This document shows, piece by piece, positions 7,577-16,283 of a DNA stretch of 25,923 bases. Position 1 is the first letter of the stretch. Each line of letters starts with the position of its first letter. The stretch covers positions 1 through 25,923 of the forward strand of contig JBKOVB010000051.1 of NCBI GenBank assembly GCA_046723735.1, written 5' to 3'. The position numbers were made by a program, and so were the translations under genes. The notes beneath the pieces were generated by a model. The model was not told the origin of the DNA and did no database searches. It worked only from the letters and a program-made list of their open reading frames with translations. Origin of the DNA: RYN-111 sp046723735 (lineage in GTDB: Bacteria > Actinomycetota > Actinomycetes > Mycobacteriales > SCTD01).

Positions 7577-9178
7577 CTAGTCCTGCGTCATCCGGATCGA
7601 CCACGTGAACTGGGCGATGCTGAAGATCGCCCCATGGCCCCACTGGATGGAAGGAGTCGACCAGAACGGTACGACGTCCAACGCCTTGATCAACTCGGTC
7701 TCGGCCTTGTTCCACAACGGGCACCCGTCCTTGCCGACCTTGGTGGCGGCTTCCTTCACCAGGGCGTCGTAGCGCTCGTTGTGCACGTCGCCGAGGTTGT
7801 TGCCACCTGCCGTCGGAGGCTTGCCCGTGTACGAGGCCACCATCTGGCTGGGGTTGGGGAACGCCCACGACTGCACGAGGACGTCGAAGCTCCCGGTGCT
7901 CTGGGCCTGACCGAACGCGGGTCCCGCAGCTCCTCGGGCTGCCAGCGCGATGCCTGCCGCCTTCAGCTGCTTGGTCATCAGCTCACCGGCGGTCGTGAAG
8001 GGCTGGAACCCGCTGAAGACCGGCATCGACAGCGTCAGGCGCTTGCCATTCTTCGTGCGAATGCCGTCGGGCCCTGCCACCCAGCCGGCCTCCTCGAGCG
8101 TGGCCTGAGCAGCTTTCACGTCGTAGCTGGGGATGTTGCCGTCGACCGTGTTGCCCGGGCAGACGTTGGGCACGAAGTACTCGTTGATCTGCCGCGTCGG
8201 CTGTCCGTGGCCGTCACCGATGACCTTTCCCACCTCGGGCAGGTTCAGGGCTTGGACGACAGCCTTGCGGACCGCCGGGTCGGCGGTGGGATGCCCCGGT
8301 GCTTCGTTGAACATGAGCACCCCGGTGGGCAGGAGCTGCTCGACCTTGAACAGTCCGCTCAGCCGGGGAGTGTCGCGTGCGTTCAGGGCCACCGCGTAGT
8401 TGATGTCACCTGCCAGAAGCAGGTTGGCGGTTGTGGTCGGGTTGGCCACGACGCGAACAACGATCTTGTCCGGCAGACCCGCCTGGTTGTTCTTCCAGTC
8501 GCCGGGACCCCAGGCGTAGTCGGTGCGTCGAACGAGGGTGTACTGGGTGCCCGGCTGGACGTCGGTCACCTTGTACAGGCCCGTACCGAGCGTGCCCTGG
8601 GCCAGGAGCTTCCGGTTGTTCATGCCGTTCTTGCACACGATGGGGAGGCTTCCGACGTCCTGCAGCAAGAAGGGGTCCTCAGCACCGCTCGTGAACGAGA
8701 CCGTGCGAGCGTCGTCATCGGCCGTAGCCTTGGAACCGACCTTGACGAACTGTCCGGCCAGCACGGACTTGTTTGCGGGATCGGCCACGTAGTTCAGATT
8801 GGCGGCGACATCACTCGCCAGCAGTGGGCTGCCGTCGGAGCAGGTGATGCCGCTGCGCAGAGTGAACTGAGCGGTAGTCGCTGTGTTCTCCCACTTCTCG
8901 GCCAGCAGCGCGGAGGGGTTGCCGGAGCCGTCCACGCTGACCAGTGAGTCGTAGGCCAGCGCCGTGGGGTAGACCCAGTTGCCCGCGAACGCGTTGTTGA
9001 CCGACGGGTCCAGGTTTCCGGGATCGGAGTTGATGGCTGCGACGAACGTCTTGCCGTTGACGAACTTGTGCTGGGAGCTCGGCGTCGACGAGGACGATCC
9101 TCCGCTCGTCCCGCTGCACGAAACTAAGCCGACGGTAGCCACGACGCTTGCCGCGGCGACTACCCAGACAGACTTCAT
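7577..9178 (-). CDS. Peptide ABC transporter substrate-binding lipoprotein (SBP family 5)
   Basis: A 533-residue extracytoplasmic solute-binding protein that would deliver peptides or similar ligands to the permease encoded just upstream. The N-terminus is a lipoprotein signal: a hydrophobic stretch ends in LVSC with lipidated C21, then a Ser/Gly-rich linker. The mature part has family-5 hallmarks: ALAYDSLVSVDGSGNPSALL, LRSGITCSDGSPLLASDVAANLNY and the late AVRKAVVQALN segment. ATG 9178 is preceded by GGAGGAG with good spacing. It is the last gene of the transporter set, separated by 214 bp from the ATPase F gene and preceded by its own operator-like dyad, so it can be made in excess of the membrane parts, as is common. 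The ligand is not readable from sequence. Confidence 0.9.
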   Translation of the reverse strand: MKSVWVVAAASVVATVGLVSCSGTSGGSSSSTPSSQHKFVNGKTFVAAINSDPGNLDPSVNNAFAGNWVYPTALAYDSLVSVDGSGNPSALLAEKWENTATTAQFTLRSGITCSDGSPLLASDVAANLNYVADPANKSVLAGQFVKVGSKATADDDARTVSFTSGAEDPFLLQDVGSLPIVCKNGMNNRKLLAQGTLGTGLYKVTDVQPGTQYTLVRRTDYAWGPGDWKNNQAGLPDKIVVRVVANPTTTANLLLAGDINYAVALNARDTPRLSGLFKVEQLLPTGVLMFNEAPGHPTADPAVRKAVVQALNLPEVGKVIGDGHGQPTRQINEYFVPNVCPGNTVDGNIPSYDVKAAQATLEEAGWVAGPDGIRTKNGKRLTLSMPVFSGFQPFTTAGELMTKQLKAAGIALAARGAAGPAFGQAQSTGSFDVLVQSWAFPNPSQMVASYTGKPPTAGGNNLGDVHNERYDALVKEAATKVGKDGCPLWNKAETELIKALDVVPFWSTPSIQWGHGAIFSIAQFTWSIRMTQD

Positions 9179-9237
9179 GCTCTCCTCCTGATGGGTGATT
9201 CCACGAGCGCGATGGTTCAGCCGCTCGCTGCGGACGT

Positions 9238-9256
9238 CTTGGGGTGAGGAGACAAG
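9238..9256. promoter_or_regulatory. Operator-like 19-bp dyad (binding-protein promoter)
   Basis: On the minus strand it reads CTTG-TCTCCTCACCC-CAAG, a perfect CTTG/CAAG dyad with the 11-base spacer seen elsewhere and the same CTTGTC left half. Its centre is 69 bp before the binding-protein ATG. No second copy at 32 bp was found. Confidence 0.55.
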
Positions 9257-9392
9257 GCGGAACGGCTTCGTGGTCCGCGTGGACATTGGCCTGCTCGTTG
9301 ATGCCCAGGAACGACCGAGGACGGCCGTCGAGATCACGCCTTCAGGCACCAGGACGCGCTGACGCGGGTCTGTGCCAGGCCCAACCGACGCG

Positions 9393-10382
9393 TCAGTGAG
9401 ACGTCACATCCGATCGAGGCGCAAAGTGACAGGCCGCCTGATGTAGGCGCAGCGCAGCGACGGCCTGAGGGTCGCTGTTGCCGCAGATGTCGCGGTCAGG
9501 CAGCGCGAGCGGGCCGTTGGGGCAACGCGGGTGGAAGTGGCACCCGGCTGGCGGTGCGTGTGGGTCCGCGGGCTCGGCAGCGGCCAGCAGCTCAGCGACA
9601 GGGCCGGCCGGTGCCGAGGCAAGGAGGTTGCCTTCACGGCTGGGTATCGCACGGATCAACTGCTGGGTGTAGGGGTGCTGCGGATCTGAGAGCACCTGTT
9701 CCGTGGGACCGGCTTCGACGATCCGGCCCAGGTACATCACCGCGATCATGTCGCTGACATAGCGGACGACAGCGAGATTGTGGGAGATGAACATCATGCT
9801 GAGCTGCAGCTCCCGCTGCAGCTCCCGCACGAGGTTGAGCACCGTGCCTTGGACGGAGACGTCGAGGGCGGAGGTGATCTCGTCGGCGACGATGACGGCT
9901 GGCTTGCCGGCAAGCGCGCGCGCAAGGGCGACACGCTGGCGCTGACCGCCAGACAGCTCGGATGGCATCGAGGCAGCACAGTGCGGGTCGAGGTTCACCA
10001 ACGACAGGAGCCGCGCTGTCTCTGCATCGGCGGCCACGCGGTTGCGCCGCTGCTGGCGTGCCATCGCCTCACGGATGCTCGACCCGATCGTCATCCTGGG
10101 GTCGAGGGAGGCATAGGGGTCCTGAAAAACCATCTGGATCGCCGTGCTCCGGCGCGCGCTTGGCCGCGGGATCGGCCTCCCGTCAAGCAGAATCCTGCCG
10201 CCGCTCAGCGGCGCCAGGCCAACGGCGGCGCGCGCCAAGCTGCTCTTCCCGGATCCAGACTCACCGACGAGCCCCACCACCTTGCCCGCCGGCACGAGCA
10301 GGCTCACACGGTCGACGGCGACCATGGAGCGACGGCCGGTGCCGTAGCGAACCGTCACCTCCTCGAAGGACAGCGCGGTCAT
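9393..10382 (-). CDS. Peptide ABC transporter ATP-binding protein (OppF/DppF type)
   Basis: A 329-residue ATPase that powers peptide uptake together with the ATPase half of the upstream fusion protein. Visible motifs are Walker A GESGSGKS (40-47), Q-loop VFQDPYAS, signature LSGGQRQR, Walker B VIVADE and the H-loop FISHNLA. The C-terminal oligopeptide-transporter extension is present (CHFHPRCP), the cysteine cluster region known from this subfamily. Its ATG overlaps the stop codon of the fusion gene in an ATGA, so the two are translationally coupled. A short in-frame extension upstream is possible but would lie deep inside the previous gene. Confidence 0.9.
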   Translation of the reverse strand: MTALSFEEVTVRYGTGRRSMVAVDRVSLLVPAGKVVGLVGESGSGKSSLARAAVGLAPLSGGRILLDGRPIPRPSARRSTAIQMVFQDPYASLDPRMTIGSSIREAMARQQRRNRVAADAETARLLSLVNLDPHCAASMPSELSGGQRQRVALARALAGKPAVIVADEITSALDVSVQGTVLNLVRELQRELQLSMMFISHNLAVVRYVSDMIAVMYLGRIVEAGPTEQVLSDPQHPYTQQLIRAIPSREGNLLASAPAGPVAELLAAAEPADPHAPPAGCHFHPRCPNGPLALPDRDICGNSDPQAVAALRLHQAACHFAPRSDVTSH

Positions 10383-12253
10383 CGGACTCCCTGGGGATGC
10401 CAGCACGCGACACGGTGCCTGGCGGAGACTGGGTGCAAGGCGGGATCGTCGACCTTGCACCGCGGGCTGGCGACCGGGCAGCGATCGGCGAAGGAGCAAC
10501 CCGCGGGGACCTCCGATGGGGCTGGGGGTCGGCCTGGGATCACGCTGAGCTTTCGGCTTCGGTCGACATTCATGTCGGGCACAGCCGTGAGCAGCGCAAG
10601 CGTGTACGGATGTTGAGCTTGGTCGTACAGATCGACTGCCGGTAGCTCCTCGACGATTCGTCCGGCGTACATGACGAGCACGCGGTCGCACACCTGCTGC
10701 ACCAGTGTGATGTCGTGGGAGATCAGCAACAGTGCGGCACTGCTCTCCGAGCGAACGCGACTCAGCAGCTGCAACACCTGCAGCTGCACCGTAACGTCCA
10801 GTGCCGTGGTTGGTTCGTCGGCCACGATCAGGCGTGGACTTCCCATCAGGCCCATAGCGATCATGGCCCGCTGACGCATCCCTCCCGAGAACTCGTGTGG
10901 GTACTGCTCGGCACGTCTGCGCGCGTTGGGCACGCGGACGGCAGCCAGTCGATCTACGGCCTTCTCCATCGATGGCTTGCGTCCGAGGCCTTCGTGCTCT
11001 CGGGAGACCTCAGCCAGCTGTCTGCCGATTCGCTGGACGGGGTTGAACGACGTCATCGGGTCCTGGAAGACCATCGCCAGCCTGGTGCCCAGCAGTCGTC
11101 GCCTGTTGCGGTCTCGGCCCCCAAGCAGCGACCTGCCGTCGAACTCCAATCGATCAGCTGTCACGCGCGCCGGGAGTGCAATCAGGTCTGTCACGGCCAG
11201 CGCGGTAAGGCTCTTGCCTGAACCGGACTCGCCCACGAGGCCGACGGCCTCGCTGGCCGCGACGTCGAGGTCGACGCCGCGCACGGGACTGATCCAGCCG
11301 CGCGGCCCCGGCACTGAGACGCGGAGGTTGCGCGCGCTGAGCACCCATGGCTCGCTGGCGGCACCCGTGGGCTCGCTCGCCGGCATTTGCGTGGGCAGTT
11401 CGTCGACCGCCCGAGGCGTGCGCACGCCAATAGCCTGAGCGGCTGCCTCCCCGAACAAGTTGAAGGCTAGACCGGCGATCACGATGGTGAATGCCGGCCC
11501 GAGCGCGCCGAGGGGGTTCTGGTAGATGCCGGTGAGCCCACCGTTCAGCAGGCGCCCCCAGTCGTACATGGGAGGCTGGATGCCGAGCCCAAGAAACGAG
11601 AGCGCGGCGAAGGCCAGCAGGGTGTTCCCGGCTCCGACGGTGGCGTTGATGACGAGCGGCTCTGCCACGTTGGGCAGGATGTGCCGCAGGAGCAGCCGTA
11701 CTCGACCGACTCCCGCAGCCCGAGCGGCCGCAACGAAGTCGCGGCCCGCGATGGATGCAGCGAGAGTCTGCATGAGGCGGGCGTAGAAGGGTGCGCTCGC
11801 CAGGCCCAGGGCCAGTACCGCGCCTCGTTCTCCGACTCCGAAGATGACTGCGAAGAAGAGAATGAGAAGCAGCGCTGGAAAGGCGACAGCGATGTTCACA
11901 GCGGCGGTGAGTAGTCGGCCGGCTCGCGAGCCGAGCACCGAGGGGAGTGCTCCGAACGCCACGCCGACCGCGAGACCGATCCCGGTTGCAAGGAGCGCCA
12001 ACTCGAGTGAGAGCCGGGTCGCAACCAGGATGCGCCACAGGATGTCTCGCCCGAGCTCGTCCGTGCCAAGAGGATGGTGGTACGACGCCGATTGCAGCAG
12101 AGCACCTGTGTCAATGGCTGATGCCTTGCCGCCCCAGAGGACCGGTGCCATCACGGCGACGACTACGAGCACACCCAGCAAGGCTGCAGAGGCCGCCCCC
12201 ACCGGGGTGCCGAGGATGACCAGCCACTGCGAGCGACGACGAGGGGTGGGCAT
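10379..12253 (-). CDS. Fused peptide ABC permease (DppC type) and ATP-binding protein (DppD type)
   Basis: One 624-residue protein joins two transporter parts that are usually separate. Residues about 1-275 are a permease with around six membrane segments, the HPLGTDELGRDILWR motif of DppC proteins and the EAA-type loop AARAAGVGRVRLLLRHILPN. A linker (about 276-303, Pro/Ala-rich) leads to an ATPase with Walker A GESGSGKS (341-348), Q397, signature FSGGMRQR (455-462), Walker B LIVADE (475-480) and the CSFADRCP extension. There is no stop or frameshift between the halves. The ATG follows immediately after the TGA of permease B (TGAATG), and its end overlaps the ATPase F start, so the three genes form one operon. 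Such fusions are known in actinobacterial peptide transporters. Confidence 0.92.
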   Translation of the reverse strand: MPTPRRRSQWLVILGTPVGAASAALLGVLVVVAVMAPVLWGGKASAIDTGALLQSASYHHPLGTDELGRDILWRILVATRLSLELALLATGIGLAVGVAFGALPSVLGSRAGRLLTAAVNIAVAFPALLLILFFAVIFGVGERGAVLALGLASAPFYARLMQTLAASIAGRDFVAAARAAGVGRVRLLLRHILPNVAEPLVINATVGAGNTLLAFAALSFLGLGIQPPMYDWGRLLNGGLTGIYQNPLGALGPAFTIVIAGLAFNLFGEAAAQAIGVRTPRAVDELPTQMPASEPTGAASEPWVLSARNLRVSVPGPRGWISPVRGVDLDVAASEAVGLVGESGSGKSLTALAVTDLIALPARVTADRLEFDGRSLLGGRDRNRRRLLGTRLAMVFQDPMTSFNPVQRIGRQLAEVSREHEGLGRKPSMEKAVDRLAAVRVPNARRRAEQYPHEFSGGMRQRAMIAMGLMGSPRLIVADEPTTALDVTVQLQVLQLLSRVRSESSAALLLISHDITLVQQVCDRVLVMYAGRIVEELPAVDLYDQAQHPYTLALLTAVPDMNVDRSRKLSVIPGRPPAPSEVPAGCSFADRCPVASPRCKVDDPALHPVSARHRVACWHPQGVR

Positions 12254-13264
12254 TCAGCTGCTCCGAATGGTCGACCGCGGATCAAGGATGGCGAGCAGCA
12301 GGTCCACAACCAGGTTCACCAGAAGGATCATGGCGCCGTAGACCACGATCAGCGCCTGAACCACGGGGTAGTCGTTCTGCTGGATGGACGAGACGATGAT
12401 GGTCCCGAGTCCCGGCCAGACGAACACGTTCTCGATGAGCACAGTCCCCGCGAGCAGACCGGTGAGAAGGAGACCACCAAAAGTCAGTGTCGCGGTAAGT
12501 GCATTGGGCAGCGCGTGCCTGAAGTAGACGGTCCGCGCGCGCAGCCTTTTCGCCCGTGCGGTACGGATGTAGTCCTGGTTCAGCACCGACAACGTCTCGA
12601 CGCGCACGATCCGAGTGAGCACGGCTGTCGCTCCTGCCGTGAGCGAGAGGACTGGAAGAACGTAGGAGGACCAGTCGCTTTTGCCAGCGATGGGCAGCCA
12701 GTGCAGCTTGACTGCGAACAGGTAGACCAGCCCGACCGCCAACAGGAAGTCGGGGATGACCGCGACCAGCACGGTTGCTGAGGTGAAGCCGAGTTGCGCA
12801 CCGCCATGTCGTCCGCCCTGCGTGAAGGCGGCCATGCCCACACCGACCGGCACTGCCACCAGGACGATCAGCGCGAACGACAGCAACGCGATCTCTGCAG
12901 TCGCCGGCAGCCGCTGCGTGATGATCTGCGACACCGGGAGCGACGAGACGATTGACGTCCCGAAGTCTCCGGACAAGAGATCCCGCAAGTGGTGGACGTA
13001 CTGCACCGGGAGGGGATCGTCGAGCCCGAGCGAATGCCGTTGGGCCTGCACGAGCTCCTGCGAGGCGTACTTACCCAACGCGGCGCGCACAGGGTCGCCG
13101 GGGATCAGATGGATCATGAAGAAGGAGGCGGTGACCAGCACCCACATGGACACGACGAGCCGGCCAAGCCGTCGGACCGCGAAGCTGAACCACGGACTCC
13201 TTGCCGGCGGCGCTCCTCCTCGGGGTCTTCGCAGGGCCACACCCGTTCCTCGGATCAGGTCCAC
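12254..13264 (-). CDS. Peptide ABC transporter permease (DppB/OppB type)
   Basis: A 336-residue inner-membrane protein forming one half of the translocation pore. It has about six membrane segments, the family N-terminal pattern VTASFFMIHLIPGDPVRAALG, and the cytoplasmic EAA loop RTARAKRLRARTVYFRHALPNAL that contacts the ATPases. Start: the frame stays open to 13384, but GTG 13264 is preceded by AAAGGAGG 11 bases upstream and gives the usual family length, with a 30-residue polar lead before the first helix. It is the first gene of the transporter operon; its promoter must lie in the 348-bp gap upstream. Confidence 0.87.
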   Translation of the reverse strand: MDLIRGTGVALRRPRGGAPPARSPWFSFAVRRLGRLVVSMWVLVTASFFMIHLIPGDPVRAALGKYASQELVQAQRHSLGLDDPLPVQYVHHLRDLLSGDFGTSIVSSLPVSQIITQRLPATAEIALLSFALIVLVAVPVGVGMAAFTQGGRHGGAQLGFTSATVLVAVIPDFLLAVGLVYLFAVKLHWLPIAGKSDWSSYVLPVLSLTAGATAVLTRIVRVETLSVLNQDYIRTARAKRLRARTVYFRHALPNALTATLTFGGLLLTGLLAGTVLIENVFVWPGLGTIIVSSIQQNDYPVVQALIVVYGAMILLVNLVVDLLLAILDPRSTIRSS

Positions 13265-13612
13265 GACCGTTGCCGCCTCCTTTCCGAGCGCCAGCTCGGA
13301 TGCCAGTCCATTCCTCCATCTCGCGGGCCACACAGGCAGGTCTGCGACGACGAGATCGGGCCGTTTCCTTGTCCCCGAGTCCAAGCGGCGGCGCAGTCGG
13401 CTCGCTGAGCGATTCGCGGCGTGATCAGGTTCGCCTTGACCTCGCTGAGCCGATCATCTGTCGACCCCCCGACGTCACCTTCGGGACGGCGGGACATGCG
13501 TAACGCGGCTGAAGGCCCCGGGCCGACCCAGCCCACCGTCGTGCTGCCGCACGACGGAGTGGATCGCCATCCTCAAGCCCGCAGCTGTGACGCTCGGCGG
13601 CAACATGACGGA
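13265..13612. other. 348-bp gap upstream of the transporter operon
   Basis: This stretch holds the presumed transporter promoter and the end of the first S12 gene. A variant of the dyad, CTTG-N10-CAAG, lies at 13368-13385, with a spacer one base shorter than the consensus, so it may be chance. A perfect hairpin lies at 13536-13557. I found no credible gene. Confidence 0.4.
13536..13557 (-). terminator. Hairpin after the first S12 gene
   Basis: CCGTCGTGC and GCACGACGG form a perfect 9-bp stem with loop TGCC, and further pairing outside a bulge. It lies 56 bp beyond the S12 stop codon on the minus strand and before the transporter operon, so it probably separates the two units. Confidence 0.5.
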
Positions 13613-15055
13613 TCACGCTTGCGCGGCCGCGCCCTTCAGACCTGTCGCCCGCCGCGTCATTCGCCCACCCGAGTGCACAGCGCCATAGCCGTCCGGCCCC
13701 CGGTCGAAGAACCGGAAGGCGACGTGGGAGCCGGTGCGGGGGTCGGTCTGCAGGGTGATCAGCGTGCGTTCATCGAGCACGACGAGCTCGCGGCTCTCGG
13801 GTTCGGGGAACTTCCCCGCGGCCTCTCCGGTGTGCGCGGCGTGCACGAAGAGACGCCCCCCGTCGTCCTCGCGGAACTCCATCCGCAGCCCGTATCGCTC
13901 GAAAGGCCCGAGGAAGGCGGCGACATCCTTTGAGGACGGCGACAACGGCAGCTTCGCGGGCGTCTTCAAGCTCACGCCAGCAAGCTCGGCCAGAACGGGC
14001 GGGACGAGGGCGGCGAACAAGGCTCCGCCACCACCGCCATTGACCAGCAAGGTGACCGCTACATCGCGTTCCGGTACCACCCGCAAGAAGGCCTGTTGGC
14101 CCACAGTCGAACCGTCGTGCCCGATGACCTGCGGTGTGCCTGCGTTGTACACGACCCAGCCCAGGCCCCAGCTGTCGGCGAGGGGATAAGGGACGTCGAG
14201 GCTGACCTGTCGCACGAACATGCGCTGAGCGCTGGCTTCGCTGAGCACCTGCGTGCCGCCTTCGGTTCGCCCGTGCTGCGTGAGCATCCGCGCGAAGGCG
14301 AGCAACTCCACTGCCGGCGCCACGATCCCGCCCGCAGGAGCCATCGCACGCGTGAAGAGCCACTCCGGCGCGACGCGGAGGAGTCCGTGCGTCACGACAT
14401 GCCCCACGGCCGTCCGTCGCAGGAGAGCCTCTTCCGGAAGCGTGATGGTGTCGGTTGCCCCGATCCGGTCGAGCAAGTGCTGTCGCAACGCGCCGTCCCA
14501 ACTCATGCCGCGCAGCTGCTCGATGACTCGGCCCAGCACCACGTAGCCGGCGTTGCAGTAGGAGAACACACCCGGCGGCCCCGCCGGCGCCAGCTGGCTG
14601 AGCGCTCTGACGTACCGCCGCAGACATCCGTCGCCGCGGCCGAAGTCGTCGAAGACGTCGCCCTCGATGCCACTGGTGTGCGTGAGTAGCTGCTCGACCG
14701 TGATCGCAGCCAGCGGGGACCCAGGCATCGAGGAGATCTCCGGCAGCACGTCAGCGACAGTCGTCTGCAGGGTCAACAGACCTTCGTCGATGAGCTGCAT
14801 CACGAGCGCGGCCGTGTAGACCTTCGAGATCGACCCGAGCTGAAACAGGGTGCTGGTGGTGACCTCCACTCCCGTCCGTTGGTTGGTCACGCCAGTGGCT
14901 GCCTCGACCACGGTCTCGCCCTGCTGCACGGCCACGACCGCGCCAACGACGCGATGCTCCAGGGCCAGCTCGGCAAGCCGCACGCCAAGTGCGACTCGAA
15001 AGGCTTGGGTGGTGGCAGACTCAGCTCTGGACGTCACCCGCCGGAGGCTAGGCAT
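13613..15055 (-). CDS. S12 family serine hydrolase (class C beta-lactamase/D-aminopeptidase fold), first copy
   Basis: A 480-residue penicillin-binding-protein-fold hydrolase. The active-site elements are S75-x2-K78 (GSISK), Y166-C-N168 (SYCNAGY) and, in place of KTG, H313-D-G (IGHDGSTVG). A C-terminal domain of about 110 residues follows the catalytic core, beyond the size of ordinary class C beta-lactamases. Family members include D-aminopeptidases, D-Ala-D-Ala carboxypeptidases and esterases; the setting among peptidases favours a peptide or D-residue substrate over drug resistance. No export signal is obvious. ATG 15055 has GAGG 5 bases upstream. An operator-like dyad sits about 110 bp upstream of the start. 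It is a clear paralog of the gene at 20159-21568. Confidence 0.85.
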   Translation of the reverse strand: MPSLRRVTSRAESATTQAFRVALGVRLAELALEHRVVGAVVAVQQGETVVEAATGVTNQRTGVEVTTSTLFQLGSISKVYTAALVMQLIDEGLLTLQTTVADVLPEISSMPGSPLAAITVEQLLTHTSGIEGDVFDDFGRGDGCLRRYVRALSQLAPAGPPGVFSYCNAGYVVLGRVIEQLRGMSWDGALRQHLLDRIGATDTITLPEEALLRRTAVGHVVTHGLLRVAPEWLFTRAMAPAGGIVAPAVELLAFARMLTQHGRTEGGTQVLSEASAQRMFVRQVSLDVPYPLADSWGLGWVVYNAGTPQVIGHDGSTVGQQAFLRVVPERDVAVTLLVNGGGGGALFAALVPPVLAELAGVSLKTPAKLPLSPSSKDVAAFLGPFERYGLRMEFREDDGGRLFVHAAHTGEAAGKFPEPESRELVVLDERTLITLQTDPRTGSHVAFRFFDRGPDGYGAVHSGGRMTRRATGLKGAAAQA

Positions 15056-15155
15056 CCACGCCTCGACAGTCGCCGTATCAGTCGACGAGGCTCACTCGCC
15101 CGTTGGTTGCTCTGGACAGGCCGGCGCGCGCGAGGGAGCCTGGCCGCCCGCCATT

Positions 15156-15174
15156 CTCGGTCAGGTAAGACAAG
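15156..15174. promoter_or_regulatory. Operator-like 19-bp dyad (first S12 promoter)
   Basis: On the minus strand it reads CTTG-TCTTACCTGAC-CGAG, keeping the full CTTGTC-N7-ACCGAG form of the M24 and S9 sites. The centre is 110 bp before the S12 ATG, further than at the other genes, which suggests a longer leader there. Confidence 0.6.
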
Positions 15175-15511
15175 CCGGGCGGCCAGCGGTGAACGGGGCG
15201 ACGACTGACCGCTCCCCCGTCCTCCCTTGGGGCGGCAGGAGGTCACTGATCCCCACGCGCGCCAGGCGGACTCACCCACGGCATCTTGACGGCGCCTCCT
15301 CACCGGGACGAGACCCAGCAGCGCTGGGAGTCCCTGCTGGCTGAGGCCAGGTCTGCGCCGAGACCGGCCACCGATCTCATGCTTCGGGCGTACAACGAGG
15401 GCGTCGCAAGGGGCGCAGGAGCCGAAGCCCAGAAGTGGCCTGACGCCGAAGCCCCAGCACGTGGCACAGCTGTGCGCCGCCGCAGAGGCGCGCGCCCAAC
15501 TGAACCCGCGC

Positions 15512-15553
15512 GAAGCAACGAGCCCCGGCCAGACGGCCGAGGCTCGTTGCTTC
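15512..15553. terminator. Long hairpin downstream of the DJ-1/PfpI gene
   Basis: The arms at 15512-15524 (GAAGCAACGAGCC) and 15541-15553 are perfect 13-bp inverted copies around a 16-base loop that can itself pair GGCC with GGCC. It lies 88 bp beyond the DJ-1/PfpI stop on the minus strand and is a likely terminator of that unit. No T-tract is seen. Confidence 0.5.
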
Positions 15554-15641
15554 TGCAGTGAGCATCTGCGATGCCGAGAAGATCGTGTCCTGGTGACAGG
15601 GCATGCGGCTCGGTCCAGCGATGTCCGAAGACGCGATCCCG

Positions 15642-16241
15642 CTACACCGGAGGATGCGGGTCGTACTGAATGCCACGTCGCACGTCTCTGGCACGCTCGA
15701 CACTGGCAAGGCGAGCGACGAGGTGCAGTGCCATGTCGATGCCGGCGGAGATGCCGGCGGAGGTGATGAGGTCGCCGTCGTCCACGAAGCGTGCGACGGA
15801 GTCGATGGCGACACTTGGGTCGAGCGCCGCGAGCTCGTCGACGGCTCCCCAGTGCGTGGTGGCCGGGCGATCGGCCAGCAGCCCGGCGGCGGCGTAGACC
15901 AACGACCCCGTGCACACACTCGTCATCAACGGGACCGATGAGCGCAGGTCACGGATGTACTCCAGGTGCTCCCCGTCCCGGGTCAACGGACGAGTCCCCC
16001 TGCCGCCTGGGTGGAGGAACACGTCGAGCTTGGGCGCGTCGGCCAAGGCGTGATGTGTGCCGAAGGAGAGTCCCTTCGCCCCGATCACCGGTTCGCCGTC
16101 GAGCGAGATCGTGCACGTCGACCAACCATCGTCTGGGTAGGTCAGGGTCCAGTAGGACAGGACCTCGTAAGGTCCGACCGCGTCAAGCTCCTCGACGTCA
16201 GGGAAGAGAAAGATGCCGATGTGACGTGTGGGTGAAGTCAT
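15642..16241 (-). CDS. DJ-1/PfpI family protein, isonitrile hydratase-like
   Basis: A 199-residue cytoplasmic protein of the class I glutamine-amidotransferase-like fold. The nucleophile elbow is C110 in TSVCTGSLVYAAAGLL, followed by ATTHW, a pattern shared with isonitrile hydratase (InhA) and with the N-terminal domains of GATase-like AraC regulators. D20 in ELDAVGPYEV matches the acidic residue of InhA. It has no DNA-binding domain, so it is an enzyme-like single-domain form. ATG 16241 is chosen over an in-frame ATG eight codons earlier because the family strand (RHIGIFLFP) begins right after it. It lies about 100 bp behind the M20 gene on the same strand. Isonitrile hydratase, amidase or deglycase-like activity are all possible. 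Confidence 0.75.
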   Translation of the reverse strand: MTSPTRHIGIFLFPDVEELDAVGPYEVLSYWTLTYPDDGWSTCTISLDGEPVIGAKGLSFGTHHALADAPKLDVFLHPGGRGTRPLTRDGEHLEYIRDLRSSVPLMTSVCTGSLVYAAAGLLADRPATTHWGAVDELAALDPSVAIDSVARFVDDGDLITSAGISAGIDMALHLVARLASVERARDVRRGIQYDPHPPV

Positions 16242-16283
16242 ATGCCAGCGTCGATCCAGCGCCAACGAGATGGGTCGTCACGC

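Larger units (their letters stand above)
15056..15641. other. 586-bp gap before the first S12 gene
   Basis: The largest gap of the window. Near its left end is the operator-like dyad at 15156-15174, and near its right end a long hairpin at 15512-15553. A weak plus-strand frame at 15286-15561 (TTG start, about 91 codons, Arg/Ala-rich end) has poorer third-position GC than real genes here and no ribosome site, so I do not call it a gene. It could be a decayed remnant. Confidence 0.4.

Noticed and set aside
13368..13385. CTTG-N10-CAAG near the transporter operon start as an operator
   Set aside because: The spacer is one base short, which would turn the half-sites relative to each other; kept only as a note although its position is suggestive.
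15286..15561. Possible 91-codon gene with TTG start
   Set aside because: No ribosome site, lower third-position GC than the neighbours, and its 3' part overlaps a perfect hairpin.
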